Source: Streptomyces luteogriseus
Lineage (GTDB): Bacteria > Actinomycetota > Actinomycetes > Streptomycetales > Streptomycetaceae
Length of the DNA stretch: 64,000 nucleotides
NCBI RefSeq assembly: GCF_014205055.1
Contig: NZ_JACHMS010000001.1
Span: forward strand, 6,882,001 to 6,946,000
Reading direction: 5' to 3'
This document shows, one piece after another, positions 57,017-64,000 of the stretch. A model generated the notes under the pieces. The model made no database searches, was not told the origin of the DNA, and saw nothing but the letters and a program-made list of their open reading frames with translations. The translations under genes and the position numbers were made by a program. The first letter of the stretch is position 1; each line of letters starts with the position of its first letter.

Positions 57017-58629
57017 GCCGTGTACCTGCCCCGGGTCGCACCGTCCACCGCACTGAGGTGGGCACCGCGGGGCGCGGTGATGGCCAGGACGGCGATGTCG
57101 TCGTGGCGTCCGTCGCCGATCCACTGCGAGGTGACCATCTGCACGCGCTCCACGACCGCCTCCGCCGGCAGACCGGCGCACTCGGCCGCCGCACGCTTGA
57201 GGCGCTGGTCGCCGAACATGGTGTCGCCCAGCGGGCCGCCCCTGGCCTCGGTGACGCCGTCGGTGAAGAGCAGGCAGGTTTCCCCCGGCGCCAGCCGGAC
57301 CCGCGCGGTGCGGGAGGTGATGGTGGGCAGCACGCCGATCAGGGTGCCGCCCGTGTCGGCCTCCTCCACTGTCCCGTCCCGCCGGATGATCAGCGGCGCG
57401 GGATGCCCGGCGGACGTGAGCCTCAACGACACCTCGCGCTCCTCCCGGCGGACCGAGGCCATCACGAGGGTGGCGAAGCGGGTGTGGTGGCTGCTGCGCA
57501 TGGCGTTGTTCACCAGGCGCAGCAGCTTGGCGTGGTCATCGGCCATGGGCAGCAGCGCGTGCAGCGTGTTGCGGATCTTGCCCGTGAGGACCGCGGCCTC
57601 CAGCCCCTTGCCGGCCACGTCCCCGAGCACCACGAGGGTCTCGGGGGAGTCCTCGCCGGGCGGATGGACGTCGTAGAAGTCGCCGCCGACGCGCTCCGTG
57701 TCCTTGCTGGCCCGGTAGCCCCCGGCGAACTCAACGCCCTCCGTCTGACGCAGGGTGGGCGGCAGCAGCTCCCGCATAAGGGTGTCCGAGATCGAGTTCT
57801 GTTCCGCGTAGAGGCGGGCGGCCGACATCGCCGCGCCGGCCCGGGCGGCGAACAGCCCGGCCAGCGACTCCTCGGCCTCGGTGAACGCGTCCTGCTGCGC
57901 CCGGCGCAGCAGGATCAGCGCCCCGGCCGGTACGCCGAGCCCCGGCAGCGGTGTGATCACCAGCGAGCCGACCTCGCCGAACCCCGCCGGTATCAGCCAG
58001 TCCGGGGCCGTCGCGGGGTCGATCCACCGCGAGGGCACCGGCGGGAAGCCCCGCAGCGCTTCGGCGAGTCCCGGCACGGATTCCGGTGCCTCGGGCGCCG
58101 TGCTGCGGGTGAGCTCGCCGCGGTGGTCGAAGGCGACCACGGGCAGTGCCCTGGCGGCGGTGGGTGCGATGACCAGCGCGGCATCGGCCAGATGCTCGGT
58201 GGCCAGGCGCGCCGTGACCTCCATGCACCGTTCCAGGTTCAGCGAGGCCAGCAGAGCGCTGGAGGCGTCGGTGAGGAACCGGGTGCGCCCGCGCTCGGCC
58301 TCCAGCTCTCCCCTCGCGGAGCGGTAGGCGGTCTCCTCCATCAGCCACCAGACCGTGCGGGCGCCCGCCGTCACGGAGGGGTGCGCCGAGAACGACCGGT
58401 CGCCCACCACCCCGCTGACGGGGACCGGCCGGGCCCGGTCAGCGGTGGCGAGCCAGGCGGGGGACGACAGCGGCCGTCCGACACGCGCCGTGGGCAGCAG
58501 CGCGCCGGCCGCGTCGTTGAGCTCCGCGATGTGCCCGTCCGCGTCCAGGACCACCACCGGGCAGGGGGCGGAGGCGGCGCTCACGGTGCTCACCGCACCG
58601 GGGCGGGGCCTGGCCGGGGAAGAAGTCAT
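57013..58629 (-). CDS. SpoIIE/PP2C-type phosphatase with PAS and GAF-like regions
   Basis: A 538-residue serine phosphatase of the RsbU/SpoIIE type, which dephosphorylates STAS anti-anti-sigma factors. A PAS-like region (PVVVLDADGHIAELNDAAG) is at ~20-80, a GAF-like region at ~105-270 (FLTDASSALLASLNLERCME) and the PP2C domain at ~290-520. Catalytic metal-binding motifs are GGDFYD at 315-320, GDVAGKGLEA, and DGRHDDIAV near 506-514. The start is ATG 58629. It overlaps the B12-sensor gene by 4 bp; the product probably receives its signal from that sensor. Confidence 0.9.
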   Translation of the reverse strand: MTSSPARPRPGAVSTVSAASAPCPVVVLDADGHIAELNDAAGALLPTARVGRPLSSPAWLATADRARPVPVSGVVGDRSFSAHPSVTAGARTVWWLMEETAYRSARGELEAERGRTRFLTDASSALLASLNLERCMEVTARLATEHLADAALVIAPTAARALPVVAFDHRGELTRSTAPEAPESVPGLAEALRGFPPVPSRWIDPATAPDWLIPAGFGEVGSLVITPLPGLGVPAGALILLRRAQQDAFTEAEESLAGLFAARAGAAMSAARLYAEQNSISDTLMRELLPPTLRQTEGVEFAGGYRASKDTERVGGDFYDVHPPGEDSPETLVVLGDVAGKGLEAAVLTGKIRNTLHALLPMADDHAKLLRLVNNAMRSSHHTRFATLVMASVRREEREVSLRLTSAGHPAPLIIRRDGTVEEADTGGTLIGVLPTITSRTARVRLAPGETCLLFTDGVTEARGGPLGDTMFGDQRLKRAAAECAGLPAEAVVERVQMVTSQWIGDGRHDDIAVLAITAPRGAHLSAVDGATRGRYTA

Positions 58630-58930
58630 GTACGGGGCCCCTACGCGTGACCCACACCTCACTTTGCGAAGACGGAAGAGGACTGTTCTCCTTGCACAGT
58701 CCCGCAGTCCGGGTGCGTGGTGCAACCACCGGACTCGTCCACGGCCCCACGAGGAACCGGTCCTGGGCGTGACGTCCCGCGAAATCGACTCCCTACCCCG
58801 AAGACCGGTCACGAGACCGTGCGATGTTTCACATCTCGTCCACACCCTGGGCGGCAGCGTCCGTCCGTCGACGCGACGGGGCGGCAGGGGCGCCGGGAAC
58901 AGCCCCGGCCGCCGCTGCCGCCCGTAGGTG
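58630..58930. other. 301-bp intergenic region
   Basis: Upstream of the phosphatase operon and downstream of the acyl-CoA dehydrogenase gene. It has a short palindrome GATGT-TTC-ACATC at 58823-58835 and a GC-rich segment 58880-58925 resembling a decayed copy of the GGGGCGCGGGGAAC repeat. No gene is supported. Confidence 0.5.
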
Positions 58931-60145
58931 TCACACGTACCGCTTCAACTCCCGCCGGGCCAGCGACCGCTGGTGCACCTCGTCCGGGCCGTCCGCGATC
59001 ATCAGCGTCCGCGCCCCGGCGTACAGCTCCGCCAGTGGGAAGTCCTGGCTCACCCCGCCGGCGCCGTGCAGCTGGATCGCCCGGTCGAGGATGTCCACCA
59101 CCGCCCGAGGCGTGGCGATCTTGATGGACTGGATCTCGGTGTGCGCACCGCGATTGCCCACCGTGTCCATCAGCCACGCGGTCTTCAGCACCAGCAGCCG
59201 CAGCTGCTCCACCGTCACCCGCGCGTCCGCGATCCAGTTGTGCACCACGCCCTGCTGCGCCAGCTCCTTTCCGAACGCGGTCCGGGACACGGCCCGACGG
59301 CACATCAGCTCGATCGCCCGCTCCGCCATGCCGATCAGCCGCATGCAGTGGTGGATCCGCCCCGGCCCGAGCCGCGCCTGCGCGATGGCGAAACCGCCGC
59401 CCTCCTCACCGATCAGGTTCGACGCCGGCACGCGCGCGCGGTCGAAGATCACCTCGGCGTGACCGCCGTGGTAGTGGTCCTCGTACCCGAACACCTGCAT
59501 GGCCCGCTTGATGGTGACGCCCGGGGTGTCGCGCGGCACCAGGACCATCGACTGCTGGCGGCGGATGTCCTCCCCGTCCGGGTCGGTCTTGCCCATCACG
59601 ATGAAGATCTTGCAGTCCGGGTGCATCGCCCCGGAGATGTACCACTTGCGCCCGGTGATGACGTACTCGTCGCCGTCCCGCTCGATGTGGGTGGTGATGT
59701 TGGTGGCGTCCGAGGAGGCCACGTCGGGCTCGGTCATCGCGAACGCCGAGCGGATCTCGCCGGCCAGCAGCGGCTCCAGCCACTGCTTGCGCTGCTGCTC
59801 GTCGCCGAACTGGGTGAGCACCTCCATGTTGCCGGTGTCGGGCGCCGCGCAGTTCGTCACCGTCGGCGCCAGCTGGGGGGAGCGGCCCATGATCTCTGCG
59901 AGCGGCGCGTACTGGAGGTTGGTGAGCCCGGCCCCGTACTCGGAGTCCGGCAGGAAGAGGTTCCACAGGCCCTGCCTGCGGGCCTCGGCCTTGAGCTCCT
60001 CGACCACCGGCACGGTCTCCCACGGCGAGGCGAGCCGCTCGCGCTGTTCGTGCGCCACCGCCTCGGCCGGGTAGACGTGCTCGTCCATGAAGGCGAGGAG
60101 CTTGGCGCGCAGCTCTTCGGTGCGCGCGTCATAAGCGAAGTCCAT
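58931..60145 (-). CDS. Acyl-CoA dehydrogenase, ACAD10/11 type
   Basis: A 404-residue acyl-CoA dehydrogenase of the ACAD10/11 group. Key segments are APTVTNCAAPDTGNMEVLTQFG, SAFAMTEPDVASSDATNI (FAD/substrate region), and GYEDHYHGGHAEVIFDRARV. Near the end, LHGAGGVSQDFPLAELYAGARTLMIADGPDEVH replaces the classical YEGTSQ catalytic Glu. ATG 60145. It is 5 bp downstream of the phosphotransferase gene and thus cotranscribed. In mammals the two activities are fused in ACAD11, which handles 4-hydroxyacyl-CoAs, so a similar substrate is likely. Confidence 0.85.
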   Translation of the reverse strand: MDFAYDARTEELRAKLLAFMDEHVYPAEAVAHEQRERLASPWETVPVVEELKAEARRQGLWNLFLPDSEYGAGLTNLQYAPLAEIMGRSPQLAPTVTNCAAPDTGNMEVLTQFGDEQQRKQWLEPLLAGEIRSAFAMTEPDVASSDATNITTHIERDGDEYVITGRKWYISGAMHPDCKIFIVMGKTDPDGEDIRRQQSMVLVPRDTPGVTIKRAMQVFGYEDHYHGGHAEVIFDRARVPASNLIGEEGGGFAIAQARLGPGRIHHCMRLIGMAERAIELMCRRAVSRTAFGKELAQQGVVHNWIADARVTVEQLRLLVLKTAWLMDTVGNRGAHTEIQSIKIATPRAVVDILDRAIQLHGAGGVSQDFPLAELYAGARTLMIADGPDEVHQRSLARRELKRYV

Positions 60146-60150
60146 GTGGA

Positions 60151-61185
60151 TCAGCCCTCCTGGAGGCCTTCGTGGAGCGTGGTCAGTCCGTGCCGGACGA
60201 AGACGGGGACGAGGTCGCCGATGCGGTCGAAGCCGCGTCCGACCGTCTGGCCCAGGGTGTAGCGGTAGTGGATGCCCTCGAGGATCACGGCGAGCTTGAA
60301 CCAGGCGAACGCCGTGTACCAGGAGACCGCGGAGACGTCGCGCCCCGAGCGCGCGGCGTACCGCTCGATGAGTTCCGACGGCGCCGGATGCCCGGGGGCC
60401 TCGGCGGTCGTGGAGACGGGGGACTCGGTCATGCCGAGCGGCATGCTGTACATGACCAGCAGACCGAGGTCGGTGAGCGGGTCGCCCAGCGTCGACATCT
60501 CCCAGTCGAGGATGGCCTTGATCTGGTCGTCCTCGCCGATCAGCACGTTGTCGAGCCGGTAGTCGCCGTGCACGACGGCGGGGGCGGGGGAGTCGGGCAG
60601 CTCGCGCCCGAGGGCGGCGTGCAGCTCGTCGATGCCGTCCAGGTCGCGGTTGCGCGAGGCGTCCAGCTGCTTGCCCCAGCGCCGCAGCTGCCGGTCCAGA
60701 AAGCCCTCGGGCCGGCCGAAGTCGGCCAGACCGACCTCTCCCGGGTCGACCGCGTGCAGCTCCACCAGCGTGTCGACCAGGTTCAGCACCGCGCCCCGGG
60801 TCCGCTCCGCACCGAGCGGGAGGAGCTGGTCGGCGGTGCGGTAGGGGGTGCCCTCGACGAACTCCATGACGTAGAACGGCGACCCGAGCACCTCCTCGTC
60901 CTCGCACAGCAGCACCGGCTCCGGCACCGGCACGGCGGTCGGGTGCAGCGCGCTGATCACCCGGTGCTCGCGCTTCATGTCGTGCGCGGTGGCCAGGACA
61001 TGGCCGAGCGGGGGCCGTCTGACGACCCACCGGGAGGTACCGTCGGAGACCGCGTAGGTGAGGTTCGACCGTCCGCCCTCGATCAGCCGGCCGGACAGCG
61101 GGCCGGTCACCAGGCCGGGCCGCTCGCGGTCGAGCAGGCCGCGCAACCGTTCGAGATCGAGTCCGGGCGGGTGGTCGGGGCTCAT
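60151..61185 (-). CDS. APH-fold phosphotransferase, ACAD11 kinase-like
   Basis: A 344-residue aminoglycoside-phosphotransferase-fold kinase. The catalytic loop is VVHGDYRLDNVLIGED, and ILDWEMSTLGDPLTDLGLL holds the metal-binding Asp. The N-terminal nucleotide part has LIEGGRSNLTYAVSDGTSRWVVRRPP. These proteins match the kinase half of mammalian ACAD10/11, which phosphorylates the hydroxyl of 4-hydroxyacyl-CoA; aminoglycoside resistance is unlikely. Upstream, a TetR-type operator lies at 61227. The operon is kinase then ACAD. Confidence 0.85.
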   Translation of the reverse strand: MSPDHPPGLDLERLRGLLDRERPGLVTGPLSGRLIEGGRSNLTYAVSDGTSRWVVRRPPLGHVLATAHDMKREHRVISALHPTAVPVPEPVLLCEDEEVLGSPFYVMEFVEGTPYRTADQLLPLGAERTRGAVLNLVDTLVELHAVDPGEVGLADFGRPEGFLDRQLRRWGKQLDASRNRDLDGIDELHAALGRELPDSPAPAVVHGDYRLDNVLIGEDDQIKAILDWEMSTLGDPLTDLGLLVMYSMPLGMTESPVSTTAEAPGHPAPSELIERYAARSGRDVSAVSWYTAFAWFKLAVILEGIHYRYTLGQTVGRGFDRIGDLVPVFVRHGLTTLHEGLQEG

Positions 61186-61226
61186 GTGTCGCTCCTACGG
61201 GCAGGGTGGACAGTTCCCGACTCATG

Positions 61227-61245
61227 ATGCCGACCGGTCGGTATG
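61227..61245. promoter_or_regulatory. TetR-type operator upstream of the kinase-ACAD operon
   Basis: CCGACCGGTCGG (61230-61241) is a perfect 12-bp palindrome, extended as ATGCCGACCGGTCGGTAT. It resembles the sites at 25418, 37394 and 52544, and lies 42-58 bp before the kinase start codon. Confidence 0.6.
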
Positions 61246-61385
61246 TCGTCCAGAGCGGGGCCGAAACGTGATCGGAGCCACGATAGGCCGACGACTCCCC
61301 ACGGGAGGTGTCCGGGGAGGTTTCGGCCGGTTCGTTCAGGCCATCCGGCTTGCGTGGCGCCCGACGAGCCCGGAAGGTCAGAGCC

Positions 61386-62342
61386 ATGAAGGCCATCAGC
61401 TACTCACGGTACGGCGGACCCGAGGTGCTGGCGTTCGGCGAGGTCCGCGATCCGAAGGTCGGCCCCGACGCGGTGCTGGTGAAGGTGCGGGCGGCGGCCG
61501 TGAACCCCGTCGACTGGAAGGCCCGCGAGGGATACCTCGACGGGATCCTCGCCCCCGTCTTCCCCGTGGTGCCCGGCTGGGACGTCTCGGGCGTCGTCGT
61601 ACGGCCCGGCGTGGCCGTCTCGGAGTTCGACGTCGGGGACGAGGTCATCGGGTACGTGCGCGAGGACTTCCTCTCCCGCGGCACCTTCGCCGAGTACGTG
61701 GCCGCGCCGCTGCGCACCCTCGCGCGCAAGCCGCGCAACCTCTCCTTCGAGGAGGCGGCCGGCCTGCCGCTGGTCGGGCTCACCGCCTACCAGGTGCTGA
61801 ACAAGGTGCTCCAGGTGAAGCGCGGCGAGACCGTCCTGGTGCACGCCGCGGCCGGGGGTGTCGGCTCGATCGCCGTGCAGCTCTGCGTCCACCTCGGTGC
61901 CCGGGTGGTCGGTACGGCGAGCGAGCCCAACCACGACTTCGTGCGGGGCCTCGGCGGGGAGCCGGTGGTGTACGGCGAGGGCCTGGGCGAGCGGGTGCGC
62001 GGACTGGCCCCCGAGGGGGTGGACGCGGTGTTCGACACCGTGGGAGGGGACGCGCTGAAGGTGTCGGCGAACCTGCTGGCCCCCGAGGGCCGCCTGGCCT
62101 CGATCGCCGACAACGACGTCGTCAACTACGGCGGCCGCTACTACTTCGTCCGCCCCGACGCGCAGGACCTCCAGCACCTGGCCGATCTGGCGGAGCAGGG
62201 CGTGGTGAGCGTGCACGTCGACGAGACGTTCCCTCTGGAGCGGGCGGCGGACGCGCACCGGCTGAACCAGGAGGGCCGCACCCGCGGCAAGATCGTCGTG
62301 ACGGTGGACTGGGAGAGCGAGGGCGAGGGCGAGGGGGTCTGA
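61386..62342 (+). CDS. NADP-dependent zinc-less MDR oxidoreductase
   Basis: A 318-residue quinone-oxidoreductase-like MDR. The N-terminal part starts MKAISYSRYGGPEVLAFGEV and VRAAAVNPVDWKAREGYL; the cofactor region is VLVHAAAGGVGSIAVQLCVHLGARVVGTAS, the AAGGVGS variant favouring NADPH. Zinc-ligand Cys residues are absent. It reduces quinones or enones. ATG 61386 follows GGAAGG. The C-terminus has a short Glu/Gly tail. Divergent from the kinase-ACAD operon; a shared upstream TetR-type site may affect it too. Confidence 0.85.
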   Translation: MKAISYSRYGGPEVLAFGEVRDPKVGPDAVLVKVRAAAVNPVDWKAREGYLDGILAPVFPVVPGWDVSGVVVRPGVAVSEFDVGDEVIGYVREDFLSRGTFAEYVAAPLRTLARKPRNLSFEEAAGLPLVGLTAYQVLNKVLQVKRGETVLVHAAAGGVGSIAVQLCVHLGARVVGTASEPNHDFVRGLGGEPVVYGEGLGERVRGLAPEGVDAVFDTVGGDALKVSANLLAPEGRLASIADNDVVNYGGRYYFVRPDAQDLQHLADLAEQGVVSVHVDETFPLERAADAHRLNQEGRTRGKIVVTVDWESEGEGEGV

Positions 62343-62344
62343 TC

Positions 62345-62391
62345 GAGGGCGCCTGAGAGAGGGGCCTGACGGGAGGGCGCCTGAGAGAGGG
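62345..62391. repeat. Two 19-bp direct repeats, G-rich
   Basis: GAGGGCGCCTGAGAGAGGG at 62345-62363 recurs at 62373-62391 (28-bp period), just after the MDR gene. Function unknown; possibly part of a transcript-end structure. Confidence 0.55.
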
Positions 62392-62427
62392 AGCCCGCGC
62401 GAGGGGGGGGCGCGAGAAGGGCCCGCC

Positions 62428-62763
62428 CTACAGGACGAGGGCGGCCCCGCACACCGCCATCGCCACTGTGCACAGCACCGCGGCCGCCGCGTGCCGGGGC
62501 GCGAACGCCACGGGGTTCGGGGTGGCCGCGAGGGTGCGGATGCGCAGGTGGGCGACGCGCAGGAAGCCCAGCCAGAGCACACAGCACAGCGCGCACGCGA
62601 CGACCCCCGCCGCCGACGCCCCGCCGTGCAGCACGGTCTTGACCGCGAGCACGGCGACGACGGTGCCCGACAGCGTCGTACGCCGCCAGGCGAGCCGGGT
62701 CCGCTCGGGCTGCAACCCGGGATCGCGGTCGGGGTCCTGCCGCCGGGCACTCGGGTGGCTCAC
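62428..62763 (-). CDS. DUF202 small membrane protein
   Basis: A 111-residue membrane protein with three helices (e.g. TLSGTVVAVLAVKTVLHGG, ASAAGVVACALCCVLWLGF, AAAAVLCTVAMAVCGAAL). The N-terminal Arg-Pro-Glu segment (DPGLQPERTRLAWRRT) is the DUF202 signature. Start GTG overlaps the stop of the next DUF202 gene (GTGA), so the two are coupled and may pair in the membrane. Function unknown. Confidence 0.75.
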   Translation of the reverse strand: MSHPSARRQDPDRDPGLQPERTRLAWRRTTLSGTVVAVLAVKTVLHGGASAAGVVACALCCVLWLGFLRVAHLRIRTLAATPNPVAFAPRHAAAAVLCTVAMAVCGAALVL

Positions 62764-63152
62764 CCCTCCCACCCCACGAGCACCACCATGACCATGGCGA
62801 CGGCCACGACCGCGACGACCAGGCTCAGCAGCGCCGGGAAGCGGGACACCGGCAGGTCCTCACCCCGGCGCATGGCCTGTTCGCAGCGCACCCAGTGGTT
62901 GACGGCCCGCAGGGAGCACAGCACGCCCGCGGCCAGCAGAGCGAGCGCCAGCCCGACCCGCCACGCCCAGCGCAGGTCCGGCAGGAACTGGTCCACGGCG
63001 AACCCGCCGCCGATCAGCGCGAGCGCGGTGCGCAGCCAGGCCAGAAAGGTGCGTTCGTTCGCCAGCGAGAACCGGTAGTCGGGCGTCTCGCCGTCCTCCC
63101 GGGCCTCCGCGGGCGCGAACCACAACCGGACGTTCCGTACGAACTCGATCAC
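62760..63152 (-). CDS. DUF202 (YidH-like) membrane protein
   Basis: A 130-residue protein with a short cytoplasmic N-terminus, DYRFSLANERTFLAWLRTALALIGGGFAVDQF (the DUF202 signature and first helix), and two more helices. It overlaps the next gene by 4 bp. YidH-type proteins are unassigned. GTG start at 63152. Probably forms a unit with the smaller DUF202 protein. Confidence 0.85.
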   Translation of the reverse strand: MIEFVRNVRLWFAPAEAREDGETPDYRFSLANERTFLAWLRTALALIGGGFAVDQFLPDLRWAWRVGLALALLAAGVLCSLRAVNHWVRCEQAMRRGEDLPVSRFPALLSLVVAVVAVAMVMVVLVGWEG

Positions 63153-63162
63153 GTGCGCGACC

Positions 63163-63705
63163 CTACCCGGGCGCCCGGTCCGCCTCCGCTTCAGCCGCCG
63201 GCCGGAACGCCTTGAGCCGCTCGTACGCCGCCAGCCCGTCCGGCACCCACTCCCAGTCGGTCAGGCGCCGCTCGACCTCCGCCTCGGACAGGAAGTCGTG
63301 CCAGGCCACCTCCTCGACCTGCGGCTGCACCGGCAGCTCGCAGCGGACGTCGTAGACCGCCGACCACCAGGTCCGGCCGGCGCCGTCGTCGTAGAGGAAG
63401 GTGAAGAGGTGCCGCGGCCGCGGCAAGCCGCTCACGCCCAGTTCCTCCTCGGCCTCGCGCAGGGCCGCCGTGTCGTAGGACTCGCCCGCGCCGACGACTC
63501 CGCCGACGAACATGTCGTGGAGGGAGGGGAAGACCAGCTTGGTCGGGGTGCGCCGGTGCACGAAGATCCGGCCCTCGGCGTCCCGGGCCTGGATGAACAC
63601 ACAGCGATGGCGCAGTCCCCGGGCGTAGACCTCGCCGCGCGGGCGCTGCCCGACGACCCGGTCGTTCTCGTCGACGATGTCGAGGATCTCGTCAGCAGCG
63701 CTCAT
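63163..63705 (-). CDS. NUDIX hydrolase
   Basis: A 180-residue NUDIX hydrolase. The NUDIX box is in GGVVGAGESYDTAALREAEEELGV (spacing G-x5-E-x7-REx2EE), binding Mg2+ for pyrophosphate hydrolysis. The N-terminal ILDIVDENDRVVGQRPRGEVYARGLRHRCVFI matches isopentenyl-diphosphate-isomerase-like/YfcD types. ATG 63705 (MSAADEI). Substrate could be a nucleotide sugar, Nudix-class dinucleotide or damaged nucleotide. It is followed by the YidH-like gene. Confidence 0.9.
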   Translation of the reverse strand: MSAADEILDIVDENDRVVGQRPRGEVYARGLRHRCVFIQARDAEGRIFVHRRTPTKLVFPSLHDMFVGGVVGAGESYDTAALREAEEELGVSGLPRPRHLFTFLYDDGAGRTWWSAVYDVRCELPVQPQVEEVAWHDFLSEAEVERRLTDWEWVPDGLAAYERLKAFRPAAEAEADRAPG

Positions 63706-63748
63706 GTCCTCATCCAAGCAGGACACGCGCCCCGGGCGGGCCGGTCCG

Positions 63749-64000
63749 TCAGGGCGAGGCCGGGCTGACCGCGGGCGCGGCCACCCGGGCCCGCTCCGGG
63801 GCCCCGTGCGGCATCGCCGGATGCAGACCCAGCAGCACGATCCCCGCTACCACGGCCAGCAGGCCACCGGCCTCCCAGCTCAGGGCCACCGCGTCGGTGC
63901 GCAGCCGGTCGCCCAGGAAACCGACGCCGCAGACGATCCCGGCGAGCGGCTGCGCCGCGGTCAGGGCGGGCAGCGACTTGCGCAGGGACGCGGTCTCGAA
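63749..64000 (-). CDS. DMT-family transporter, C-terminal part (incomplete)
   Basis: The final 83 residues, running off the window's right edge, are FETASLRKSLPALTAAQ, then AGIVCGVGFLGDRLR, and LLAVVAGIVLLGLHPA, i.e. the last two to three helices of an EamA/DMT transporter, with a short Arg/Ala tail. The upstream part lies outside. Read as the 3' end of a metabolite or multidrug exporter of unknown substrate. Confidence 0.75.
   Translation of the reverse strand, partial: FETASLRKSLPALTAAQPLAGIVCGVGFLGDRLRTDAVALSWEAGGLLAVVAGIVLLGLHPAMPHGAPERARVAAPAVSPASP

Noticed and set aside
58823..58835. GATGT-TTC-ACATC as an operator for the phosphatase operon
   Set aside because: Only 5-bp arms and ~190 bp from the start codon; chance occurrence is likely.
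60151..61185. An aminoglycoside resistance kinase
   Set aside because: Although the fold is APH-like, the adjacent ACAD and similarity to the ACAD11 kinase half argue for acyl-CoA metabolism.
1..64000. CRISPR arrays, tRNA/rRNA genes, insertion sequences or prophage
   Set aside because: No regularly spaced short repeats, cloverleaf-like segments, transposase or phage motifs were seen; short RNA genes cannot be fully excluded by eye.

Overview
The window is about 72-73% GC with strong G/C bias at third codon positions, purine-rich ribosome binding sites, frequent GTG starts and ATGA/GTGA gene overlaps. Together with the gene content (SoxR, SigK/RskA-type sigma pair, AA10 LPMO with a LAXTG anchor, SGNH lipase, many TetR/GntR regulators) this points to a Streptomyces chromosome, probably a core region: the order SGNH lipase, sigma/anti-sigma, hmgA, citrate transporter, ALDH/ADH and soxR recalls the S. 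coelicolor SCO17xx region (from memory, not checked). No rRNA, tRNA, CRISPR array, prophage or insertion sequence was seen.

Layout. 0-5.4 kb: secreted lipase, wall-anchored LPMO, acetyltransferases, a 44-residue small gene, a methyltransferase, a DUF402 protein and a GntR regulator. 5.6-10.3 kb: DUF72 protein, DUF5925/AAA ATPase, and an overlapping operon of two GT2 glycosyltransferases and a polysaccharide deacetylase. 10.8-13.3 kb: SGNH lipase and a membrane Ser/Thr kinase. 13.4-19.7 kb: an ECF sigma factor (SigK-like) with its RskA-like anti-sigma factor, divergent from DUF4331, TPR and NicO/RcnA-type metal transporter genes; a SigK-like promoter motif precedes the DUF4331 gene. 19.8-24 kb: a small basic protein, a broken ABC-2 permease, an orphan type ISP C-terminal-domain protein, and hmgA with its probable GntR repressor.

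24-39 kb: lipoprotein-TetR pair, molybdopterin oxidoreductase, CitMHS citrate transporter, MFS protein, a sortase-substrate candidate with a class F sortase carrying a repetitive N-terminus, an orphan MalK-like ATPase, and an aldehyde dehydrogenase, alcohol dehydrogenase and MHS transporter run. 39-46.6 kb: DMT exporter, ArsR, TetR with a divergent acyl-CoA dehydrogenase, YiaA/B protein, TetR-MaoC pair, SoxR, and a BKACE-family enzyme. 46.8-52.3 kb: secreted penicillin-acylase-family amidase, alpha/beta hydrolase, NamZ-like muramidase. 52.5-61.4 kb: SDR-acyl-CoA synthetase-TetR operon; a cobalamin photoreceptor-like protein with a SpoIIE-type phosphatase and a degenerate STAS protein; and an acyl-CoA dehydrogenase plus phosphotransferase pair equivalent to the two halves of ACAD11. 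61.4-64 kb: quinone-oxidoreductase-like MDR, two DUF202 membrane proteins, a NUDIX hydrolase and the end of a DMT transporter.

Two themes link the genes. First, acyl-CoA and aldehyde/alcohol catabolism is spread over several operons, and near-identical TetR-type palindromes precede four of them. Second, signalling modules are arranged as compact switches (sigma/anti-sigma; B12 sensor/phosphatase/STAS). The most unusual is the B12 operon: its sensor retains the W-x9-EH and E-x-H signature of the CarH light receptor at CarH spacing but has no DNA-binding domain, and it overlaps a SpoIIE-type phosphatase gene, suggesting light-controlled partner switching.
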